From assembly GCA_037892765.1 (NCBI GenBank), contig JBBKBW010000031.1: a stretch of 33,213 nt of DNA, one strand, 5' to 3'. Each line of letters starts with the position of its first letter. The first letter of the stretch is position 1. The stretch is from Clostridium_AQ sp900552125. Lineage in GTDB: Bacteria; Bacillota_I; Bacilli_A; Erysipelotrichales; Erysipelotrichaceae. Positions 26,389 through 33,213 of this stretch are shown piece after piece. The notes beneath the pieces were generated by a model, which saw nothing but the letters and a program-made list of their open reading frames with translations, made no database searches and was not told the origin of the DNA. The position numbers were made by a program, and so were the translations under genes.

Positions 26389-26425
26389 AAAACCGAGTTC
26401 TGCAATAATGAACTCGGTTTTTTTT
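26389..26425. terminator. Bidirectional terminator between acyltransferase and teichoic acid genes
   Basis: A perfect 12-bp stem AAAACCGAGTTC/GAACTCGGTTTT with a 9-nt loop; eight T in all follow on the plus strand. On the minus strand only four T follow, but it starts 8 bases after the stop of the teichoic acid operon and can serve both. Confidence 0.9.
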
Positions 26426-26432
26426 GATTGAA

Positions 26433-29234
26433 TTATCTGTAGTTACTATTAAAGAAACGTATAAATAAATCATTAAATGCTTGTAACTTTCGAATGTTTG
26501 CATTATGACCTTTATAACCACATTTTTTCTGCACATCTTTATTTGCGAAAATAACATGATCAAATCTTTCATAGATATAGTTATCTACGTCTGAATTCCA
26601 GTCTTCTGCTTTTTCAATATAAATGAATTTATTTTTCTCAGCATATGATGCAAATATAATATCTCTAGTACTATTATGTCCAAATAATACTACTGATTGG
26701 AAAGAAACATCAGGATAAGCACGTTTCCATTCTCTTAACATGACTTTTTTGATTCTTCCTTTAAATAGTTTTTGCCAAACTTTATGGTTTAAAGACAATG
26801 TTACAAATACACAATCTAATAGAGGATTTGTGCTAAACGCATTCAATGTACCCATAAAATCATATTTTCTAGATAAGTGCTTTAAAAACTGTGTATTACT
26901 TATATTCTTAGTTTCGTATGTAAAATACAATTTCTTTTTCGTCTGTTCACTTGCATTACATAATTCATCAAGACGTTTTACAGTTTCTTGGTCTTTAAAG
27001 TTATTTGCAAATAATAAAATTGTATTGTCCTGTTCATCATTCATTTGAATTGTTTTCAGATTACTATCTTTATTCAGAATAACTGTATTACAGATTTTTC
27101 TAGATATTTCTGCATCTTCATAGAAACAATATGTATCTAAGAATTTAGAAATACCATCATCTAAAATATAGTCTTTATCCAATTCTTTCAATAACTCATC
27201 GATCGTACGAACTTTAGGAAATGGTAATTGTGAGAAAGGCATGTACACCCCTCTATCTTTGAAATATTTCTCTTCGTCATAAGCAAATAAAACAATTTTC
27301 TTTTTTGAAACTGCAAAATCGAAGAAAACACTAGAGTAATCAGTAATCAATACATCACAACAATTTAAAAAGTCATATGTTTCTAACTCAGCAGGAAATT
27401 CATATATATGCTTATAATAATCATATTTTATAGACTTTGCCATATATGGATGAAGATTTACATATAATATTTGATCATCACGAAGTCTTTGGTCTAGTTC
27501 ATCCAAATAAAGTGAAATCTCATTACTTTGTCCTGCTTCTACATCCCTAACGTTACCTCGCCAAGTAGGCATATATGCAATAACCTGTTTATTCTCTAGA
27601 TTAAATCTTTTTCTAAGAGCTTGTTCCCTATTTCTATCAAAGAAAATTTCATTTCTTGGATAACCACACATTAATAATTTGTTTTTTGCTAATGGAGATA
27701 GCATGTAGTCCTTTAACATATAATCCTTCATATACTCACTAGGATAGAGTAAGTAATCAGCCATAAGGAAATTTTTCTGTAAATTAGCTATATCAAAATA
27801 ATCATTCGCTGTGCTTCTTCCTAGAGTTTTTAATGGTGTACCATGCCATGTATTTAAGTATACCTGTTCCTTACGTTTAATAAAATAAACAGGGAAACTT
27901 GTATCATTGAATAAATACTTAGCAGTTGCCAAAAAATAAGCATATTCTTTACTGTTATTCTTTAAATAAGTAATTTTCTTATGAGAAAAGTTATATTCTT
28001 CTATCATACTGATAAATTGTTGTTTGTTTTTCTCATTACCATAAGTCACTCCGATTTCGTAATCAGAATATACAGGATTCGTACATACTTCCTTTAAAAT
28101 ATAGAACATGTTTCCACTTAAATTTGCTCCATGCTGAGAATTAATAAGAATTCTCTTGTTTTCAACCTTCTTATATTGATATGCAATATAAAAATCACGG
28201 CCTCTTCTATTAAACCAGGACAAACTTCGGCGAAATCCTGAAATATTTTTCTTTAATACACGCACGGGTCTAGGAATTAATGAGTAAAATCTCCAATACA
28301 TTTTTTTAGAATATAAAAATTTATTTTTCTTATATTTTCGGTAATACATCGTATAACCTTTCCAAAATGGAAATTGCTTATCTAAATATGCAAAAGCTTC
28401 ATTAATGAATCGATATTTCAATCCCATCTTACGATACTGAACTTCATTGCCACAGACAACATAAATATGATTCATTAGTTCAAACAACAATTCTTCTTCA
28501 AAATGATATAAATATCCTTTTTGACGATAATAGCCTATCAATGAATCGAATGCAGGAAAAATATCAAATCTTTTCTCAGAGAATGTATATGTTAAAGAAT
28601 TTGTTCTTGAAAAGATATAATTATATAATGGTTCACATACTCTTGAAATTCGATTTGCATTTAAAAACAGCTTATATGTAAATACTAAATCTTCAAAAAT
28701 ACGAAGATTTTCTTCAAAATGAATTCCTGTTTCTGTGATTAAAGAATGCTTAAATATTTTATTCCAAATATAAGGAACATTATTACTAATTAGTTCTGGT
28801 GCTTGAAAAACATTCTTCCCAAAACATGATCTACTCTTTATATCTCTTTTTTGAATATCATTATAATCAATTCGATTATATCCGCAAGTTACAATTTCAG
28901 CATCATCAGTTTTTGCCAGGGAGTACATCTTCTCAAACATCGTTGCATCTACAAAATCATCACTATCAACAAAGCCAATATACTCTCCTTCTGCTATAGA
29001 AAGCCCTAAATTTCTTGCTTTTGCAGCTCCACCGTTTTCTACTGACATATATTTTATTCGATCAGAATTAGATTCAGCATAATGCTTAACGATTTCTAAA
29101 GATTTGTCAGTACTTCCATCATCTATTAAGATGATTTCTATATCTTTAAGTGTTTGATTCAAAAGAGAACCAATGCTTCGATCTAAATATTCTTCAACAT
29201 TATAGATTGGCATAATAATAGAAACCTTTTTCAT
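26433..29234 (-). CDS. Three-module GT2/CDP-glycerol glycerophosphotransferase
   Basis: A 933-residue cytoplasmic-face enzyme. Residues 1-230 are a GT2 glycosyltransferase: IIMPIYNVEEYL, DDGS (38-41), DSDD (90-93), ED (181-182). Residues 350-715 are a TagF-like CDP-glycerol:glycerophosphotransferase: HGT in NTWHGTPLKTLG (461-472), GYPRNE (524-529), LHP (594-596), TDYSSVFFDF (631-640). Residues 735-933 form a third module I do not recognise, with a mixed alpha/beta pattern and FGHNSTRDIIFASYA near 865. The protein could add both a sugar and glycerol phosphate to a repeating unit. AAGGAGG lies in the 3' end of the preceding gene, one base separates the genes, and translation is probably coupled. 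It is the last gene of the tagD cluster. Confidence 0.9.
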   Translation of the reverse strand: MKKVSIIMPIYNVEEYLDRSIGSLLNQTLKDIEIILIDDGSTDKSLEIVKHYAESNSDRIKYMSVENGGAAKARNLGLSIAEGEYIGFVDSDDFVDATMFEKMYSLAKTDDAEIVTCGYNRIDYNDIQKRDIKSRSCFGKNVFQAPELISNNVPYIWNKIFKHSLITETGIHFEENLRIFEDLVFTYKLFLNANRISRVCEPLYNYIFSRTNSLTYTFSEKRFDIFPAFDSLIGYYRQKGYLYHFEEELLFELMNHIYVVCGNEVQYRKMGLKYRFINEAFAYLDKQFPFWKGYTMYYRKYKKNKFLYSKKMYWRFYSLIPRPVRVLKKNISGFRRSLSWFNRRGRDFYIAYQYKKVENKRILINSQHGANLSGNMFYILKEVCTNPVYSDYEIGVTYGNEKNKQQFISMIEEYNFSHKKITYLKNNSKEYAYFLATAKYLFNDTSFPVYFIKRKEQVYLNTWHGTPLKTLGRSTANDYFDIANLQKNFLMADYLLYPSEYMKDYMLKDYMLSPLAKNKLLMCGYPRNEIFFDRNREQALRKRFNLENKQVIAYMPTWRGNVRDVEAGQSNEISLYLDELDQRLRDDQILYVNLHPYMAKSIKYDYYKHIYEFPAELETYDFLNCCDVLITDYSSVFFDFAVSKKKIVLFAYDEEKYFKDRGVYMPFSQLPFPKVRTIDELLKELDKDYILDDGISKFLDTYCFYEDAEISRKICNTVILNKDSNLKTIQMNDEQDNTILLFANNFKDQETVKRLDELCNASEQTKKKLYFTYETKNISNTQFLKHLSRKYDFMGTLNAFSTNPLLDCVFVTLSLNHKVWQKLFKGRIKKVMLREWKRAYPDVSFQSVVLFGHNSTRDIIFASYAEKNKFIYIEKAEDWNSDVDNYIYERFDHVIFANKDVQKKCGYKGHNANIRKLQAFNDLFIRFFNSNYR

Positions 29235-29235
29235 C

Positions 29236-30492
29236 TTATGCTGCCTCCTTCATACAAATGTCTAACACTCTCTTACCAGCATTTGCGTCATCGAGATATG
29301 TATATTTCGCATTAAATGCCTCATATTTCTCTTTATATTCAGCCTTTATCTTATCAATCTCACCGATTGCGTTTAATAAATCTTCTTCTTTCTTTACAAT
29401 TGGTCCAGGCAATTCATTTAAATCAATGTAGAAATCGCGAACACTAGACTGATATTCATCCAAATCATACATATAAAACAGAATTGGTCTTCTTAAATTT
29501 GCATAATCAAAGAAAACACTAGAATAATCCGTAATCAAGATATCACTAATTACATATAAACGATTAATATCATCTAAAGAAGAGTAATCAAACACCTTAC
29601 CTTTAAACTTGCTTACATCTAATTTATTAGCAACAAGATAATGTAAACGCATAATCACTACATAATCATCACTTATTGAACTTAAAAAACTTTCTATATA
29701 TTTTGTCATATCGAAAGTGTATCCAACACCCAATTCATGTTGATTATCTCTCCAAGTTGGGGCATATAAAATAACTTTTTTATCTTTTGGTATATGAAGT
29801 TCAGTTTTTATATTTTGAGCATCTTTTTCTGTATAACGGAATAAGAAATCATTACGAGGATATCCAGTTTCAATTAAGCAATCTTCTTTATGAAGTATAT
29901 TCAAACCAAAAGCACTTGCGAAAACTTTAGTACAGAATGCTGAAGGCGAAATAAAATAATCATATCTTTCCCCATCATGAAGGTACATAGCATGTCCCTT
30001 TTTTTGAGATGTCGTTGCATTTCCCTCAATCTGTAAATCCATACCAATTTTCTTTAGAGGTGTTCCATGCCAAGTTTGAATAAAGACCTGATTATCTTTT
30101 TTTATTATTGCTTCTGAAAGTCTCCAATTGTTTACCCAATATTTTGCTCTCGCATAAAAACGGTAGTATCTTCTTGTGTTATATTTAACTATAACCGTTC
30201 TCTTATTATTTAACTCCATTCGACGCACTGAGGGATTACGAAAGACCCATACAAAAGTAAAATCATTAAATCTCTCGTCTCGTAGCATGGCTTCATAAAT
30301 TGCTTTAGGACTACAAGCATATTGTTTTCCCAGAAAAGCTTCAAAAATTACTAATTTATCATCAACTTCAAGCTTTTGATACATGCTTTTATAATAATGT
30401 TTCCTACGAAACATTTGTATGTTATCAAATAACTTTTTTAATACATAATTTTTGTTAAACAACTTTTTAAGATATCGTTTTATTTTTTTCAT
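29236..30492 (-). CDS. TagF-like CDP-glycerol glycerophosphotransferase
   Basis: A 418-residue membrane-associated enzyme expected to transfer glycerol phosphate from CDP-glycerol to a growing teichoic acid chain. A basic, amphipathic N-terminus (1-40) probably binds the membrane. Catalytic-domain motifs are WHGTPLKKIG (141-150), GYPRND (210-215), His284 in MRLHYLV and TDYSSVFFDY (321-330). The usual LHP is LHY here, with the histidine kept. AGGTGA precedes the ATG; it is 4 bases after the TagB-like gene. It closely resembles the enzyme at 31619-32812, so the two may act at different steps or on different substrates, for example glycerol versus ribitol phosphate. Confidence 0.92.
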   Translation of the reverse strand: MKKIKRYLKKLFNKNYVLKKLFDNIQMFRRKHYYKSMYQKLEVDDKLVIFEAFLGKQYACSPKAIYEAMLRDERFNDFTFVWVFRNPSVRRMELNNKRTVIVKYNTRRYYRFYARAKYWVNNWRLSEAIIKKDNQVFIQTWHGTPLKKIGMDLQIEGNATTSQKKGHAMYLHDGERYDYFISPSAFCTKVFASAFGLNILHKEDCLIETGYPRNDFLFRYTEKDAQNIKTELHIPKDKKVILYAPTWRDNQHELGVGYTFDMTKYIESFLSSISDDYVVIMRLHYLVANKLDVSKFKGKVFDYSSLDDINRLYVISDILITDYSSVFFDYANLRRPILFYMYDLDEYQSSVRDFYIDLNELPGPIVKKEEDLLNAIGEIDKIKAEYKEKYEAFNAKYTYLDDANAGKRVLDICMKEAA

Positions 30493-30496
30493 AAGC

Positions 30497-31594
30497 TCAC
30501 CTATCCATTATTTCTTCTATCAATCGCAATACTCTATCTAATGATTTTCCATCAGAATATGCATGGTATTTTTTATTAAACTTAGATATAGATTCCATAT
30601 CAAAGTCATTATGTTTGATAAGTTCAACTATTTCTTCCTCATGCGTACAAATTGGACCAGGAATTTCTTTTTCATAATCTAAGAAAAGACCTGTTTCTTG
30701 TTTATATGTGTCTAAATCCGGAGTAAAGAATAGCATTGGTTTTTCCAAAACAGAAAAATCAAATATAAGAGCAGAATAATCTGAAATCAAATAATCTGTC
30801 ACTGCAAACAAAAGATATAATTCCTCTTCATTACAGCAAATGATATTAGGATTTTTGCTGATTTCATATTTTCTAAGTAGAGGATGCATCTTATACATAA
30901 TTACATAGTCATTCCCTAAAAGCTCTTGCACTTTATCTACATCCATATATGCATCTTTAAAACCAGTAATCAATCGACCTCGAAATGTAGGTGCATAAAG
31001 TACTACTTTTTTCCTATTTATAATCGGAAATTTTTCTAACATTAATGCACGATTACATTCATGATATTCTCGCTGATAAAGACAATCTGTTCCAGGTATG
31101 CCTGTAATAAACACTTGCTCTTTTTTTACACCAAATGCCTGAGCATAATTCTGACGAAATGCTTCTGCATTTGCAATAACATAATCATAATTATGTATTA
31201 AATAATCTCTTTTAATCGCATTACCAAATTTCTTTATGGCACCACTAGCATGCCACAACTGTAATACTTTAACTCCTTCACGTTTAAATTTAGATACTAC
31301 ATAGTTATTGTAATCCAAAATAACTAATGAACTCGTATTAATGTCAAATAGAAGATGAATACAAGTGAAAAAGTATTTAATACTTCCCAAAATATTCATT
31401 TCAAATTTCGTTAATGAACAATGCAGTTCATATCCTTTTCCTGACAGTTCATCATATAGCATTTTAAATTCATGTTCAAGTACATCACTTTCTAGAGAAA
31501 CAAACAATATCTTATTTTTCTTAACTTTAGTGAAGGGAAGAAATATTTTGAAAAAGCATAAAACGACATATAGAATCTTTTCTTTTAGACGCAT
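30497..31594 (-). CDS. TagB-like teichoic acid glycerophosphate primase
   Basis: A 365-residue enzyme likely to add the first glycerol phosphate to the lipid-linked disaccharide in wall teichoic acid synthesis. Its key motif is WHASGAIKKFG (114-124), close to WHANGSLKKFG of Bacillus TagB and distinct from WHGTPLK of TagF-type polymerases. Other conserved points are GIPGTD (165-170), MHP (His237) and SDYSALIFDF (271-280). A hydrophobic N-terminal segment (8-22) could bind the membrane. GAGGAG lies 7 bases before the ATG. The disaccharide-forming TagA and TagO genes are not in the window. Confidence 0.88.
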   Translation of the reverse strand: MRLKEKILYVVLCFFKIFLPFTKVKKNKILFVSLESDVLEHEFKMLYDELSGKGYELHCSLTKFEMNILGSIKYFFTCIHLLFDINTSSLVILDYNNYVVSKFKREGVKVLQLWHASGAIKKFGNAIKRDYLIHNYDYVIANAEAFRQNYAQAFGVKKEQVFITGIPGTDCLYQREYHECNRALMLEKFPIINRKKVVLYAPTFRGRLITGFKDAYMDVDKVQELLGNDYVIMYKMHPLLRKYEISKNPNIICCNEEELYLLFAVTDYLISDYSALIFDFSVLEKPMLFFTPDLDTYKQETGLFLDYEKEIPGPICTHEEEIVELIKHNDFDMESISKFNKKYHAYSDGKSLDRVLRLIEEIMDR

Positions 31595-31618
31595 ATAATT
31601 TCTCCTCTCTCTACCCTC

Positions 31619-32812
31619 TTATTCAAAAATCTTTTTAATTACTTTTTGAGAACTATAGCCATCCTGAAAACTATTAAATTCTTTGTTAAACTCCTTTAAT
31701 TTATCAAAATCATAGCGTTCTGATTTAATCAGCTGTAACAACTGATCTTCAGTAGTTACAATCTCTCCAGGAAGATCTTTATCTACATCCAGATAAAATC
31801 CTCTAAGTTGTTTATCATATTCTTCACGATCATACATATAAAAATAAATTGGTCTTTCTAAAATTGCATAATCAAAAAAAACACTGGAATAATCCGTAAC
31901 AAGTAAATCTGCCACAATATAAAGACTACTAATGTCATAATTAGGATCAATACATAATAAAAAATCATCTAATCCTTCTTTTTGATCATTTCTTAATGAA
32001 TTTATAATAGAATAATGAGGCTTGAATAATAAAATATATTCTTTTCCTAATTGTTCTCTCCACTTATGAAAATCAGCTTTCAGTTCAAAAGTGTAGCCTT
32101 CCGCAACATAAGAATTATCTCTCCAGGTTGGCGCATACAGTATTACCTTTTTACCTTCCGGAATATTTAATTCTTCCTTAACTTTTCTTTTCGTTTCTGC
32201 TGTTGCTCTGCAAAGGACATCATTTCTAGGATATCCTGTTTCAATAAGTTTTTCTTTATCAATATGAAATGCATGCGGAAAAATACGTGTACAGAAACGA
32301 TTAGGAGATATCATATAATTATATTTCCTAACATCGTCATCATATGTACATCGCATCTGTTCTAGTGTTAAGCCGCTGCGATAAAATTTCATGTCTCCAT
32401 CAGCCTCTATATCATGCCCAAGACGCTTTAATGGTGTTCCATGCCATGTCTGTAAATATACCTGATTTTTCTTTTTAAAGATATATTTTGGAAGTTTACA
32501 ATTGATAATCCAATATTTACTGGAAGCCATCGCTACAAAATAAGACCATCGCATATAATGAACGCCAATTGAACCTTTAGGTGTTTCTTGAAGATTTCGT
32601 AAAACCCAAACAAATGTATAATCTTTAAATTTTTCATCTTTCTTCATCTCTTCATAGATGGCTTTTGGATTGTCTCCATATCCTCTTCCATGAAAAGACA
32701 TGAAAACTATTTTTTTATCAGATACAGGAATAAACATGCATAAAACACGATATCCAATCTGTAATAAGTACATCACAGCCTTTTTTATTAAACGCAATAA
32801 TTTTAATTTCAT
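31619..32812 (-). CDS. TagF-like CDP-glycerol glycerophosphotransferase
   Basis: A 397-residue polymerase-type enzyme of the same family. A basic/hydrophobic N-terminus (1-30) suggests membrane association. Motifs: WHGTPLKRLGHD (123-134), GYPRND (193-198), His266 in FKPHYSI, TDYSSVFFDY (306-315). It carries an insertion (GDMKFYRSGLTLEQM, about 139-153) after the first motif. AAGGAT sits 9 bases before the ATG, 6 bases after tagD ends. With TagD just upstream it probably uses CDP-glycerol; as primer, polymerase or side-chain enzyme it cannot be placed from sequence alone. Confidence 0.92.
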   Translation of the reverse strand: MKLKLLRLIKKAVMYLLQIGYRVLCMFIPVSDKKIVFMSFHGRGYGDNPKAIYEEMKKDEKFKDYTFVWVLRNLQETPKGSIGVHYMRWSYFVAMASSKYWIINCKLPKYIFKKKNQVYLQTWHGTPLKRLGHDIEADGDMKFYRSGLTLEQMRCTYDDDVRKYNYMISPNRFCTRIFPHAFHIDKEKLIETGYPRNDVLCRATAETKRKVKEELNIPEGKKVILYAPTWRDNSYVAEGYTFELKADFHKWREQLGKEYILLFKPHYSIINSLRNDQKEGLDDFLLCIDPNYDISSLYIVADLLVTDYSSVFFDYAILERPIYFYMYDREEYDKQLRGFYLDVDKDLPGEIVTTEDQLLQLIKSERYDFDKLKEFNKEFNSFQDGYSSQKVIKKIFE

Positions 32813-32818
32813 GAATTT

Positions 32819-33205
32819 TTATCCTTTTAATTCTTCTTTAAGCTGTGTCGTACTGATTCCTTCTGTTCTAGGAAGATAAACAACTTCACAATAATCTTTC
32901 AAGAAATCAAATTTTCCTTTCCAATCATCCCCCATTACAAAAACATCTACATCATATTTTTTTACATCTTCAATCTTTTGTTCCCAGCTAGTTTCTGGAA
33001 TAACTTTATCTACATATTTAATTGCTTCTACGATTGCCATACGATCTGTATCTTTAATCTTGCACACTTTTCCTTTACCTAGATTAAATTCATCACTAGA
33101 TACCGCAACAATCAAATAATCTCCTAATTCTTTTGCTCTTCTTAAAAGATTTAAATGTCCTACATGAAATAAATCAAATGTACCATATGTAATAACTTTC
33201 TTCAT
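32819..33205 (-). CDS. tagD: Glycerol-3-phosphate cytidylyltransferase
   Basis: TagD makes CDP-glycerol from CTP and glycerol-3-phosphate, the donor for the TagB/TagF-type enzymes downstream. The 128 residues are complete and of normal length, with GTFDLFHVGH (8-17, containing the HxGH CTP-binding motif) and RTEGISTT (113-120). It is the most upstream gene of the cluster visible; only 8 bases remain before the window edge (AAAGAGTT), so further upstream genes or the promoter are not seen. Confidence 0.96.
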   Translation of the reverse strand: MKKVITYGTFDLFHVGHLNLLRRAKELGDYLIVAVSSDEFNLGKGKVCKIKDTDRMAIVEAIKYVDKVIPETSWEQKIEDVKKYDVDVFVMGDDWKGKFDFLKDYCEVVYLPRTEGISTTQLKEELKG

Positions 33206-33213
33206 AACTCTTT

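Noticed and set aside
26225..26572. 115-codon minus-strand frame spanning the acyltransferase end and the teichoic acid gene
   Set aside because: It crosses a strong bidirectional terminator and lies antisense or out of frame to two well-supported genes.

Overview
The window is AT-rich, chromosome-like DNA. It suggests a low-GC Gram-positive bacterium (Bacillota), probably an Erysipelotrichia-type gut commensal; that rank is inferred from gene content, and no rRNA is present to test it. Support for Bacillota comes from the HPrK/RapZ/YvcK/WhiA regulatory block, strong AGGAGG ribosome binding sites, teichoic acid genes and the absence of outer-membrane genes. Nearly all genes lie on the minus strand; only a sulfotransferase-like lipoprotein and an acyltransferase lie on the plus strand.

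Layout, in window order. (1) 1-1262: a GNAT acetyltransferase and a small membrane protein, with their own promoter. (2) 1280-4592: rapZ-yvcK-whiA followed by a membrane-anchored, catalytically degenerate staphylococcal-nuclease-like protein. (3) 4950-11100: uvrA-hprK-lgt/HAD-trxB, a tightly packed operon in which lgt is fused in frame to a PpaX-like phosphatase domain. (4) 11240-13415: two DegV paralogues, each with its own promoter and terminator; the second has a consensus promoter followed by a 16-bp palindrome. (5) 13436-19377: glycogen phosphorylase, M20 peptidase and type I pullulanase, an intracellular glycogen/alpha-glucan set; the pullulanase start overlaps the stop of a possible 8-codon leader ORF. 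(6) 19570-21252: an arylsulfotransferase-like lipoprotein on the plus strand. (7) 21247-25121: YfhO-type GT-C protein, GtrA flippase and GtrB/CsbB-type GT2, a complete three-component extracytoplasmic glycosylation cassette. (8) 25359-26381: a membrane acyltransferase. (9) 26433-33205: a teichoic acid cluster made of TagD, a TagF-like enzyme, a TagB-like primase, a second TagF-like enzyme and a 933-residue GT2-TagF-tail protein.

Functionally, regions 7-9 look like one cell-envelope district. TagD makes CDP-glycerol, TagB-like and TagF-like enzymes build a glycerol-phosphate polymer, and the YfhO/GtrA/CsbB trio and the acyltransferase could decorate it outside the membrane. Regions 2-3 hold the conserved carbon-catabolite and envelope-homeostasis regulators. 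I found no CRISPR array, phage, insertion sequence, tRNA or rRNA. The least ordinary features are the Lgt-HAD fusion, the pseudo-nuclease beside whiA, the pullulanase leader ORF, the palindrome at the second degV promoter and the three-module teichoic acid enzyme.
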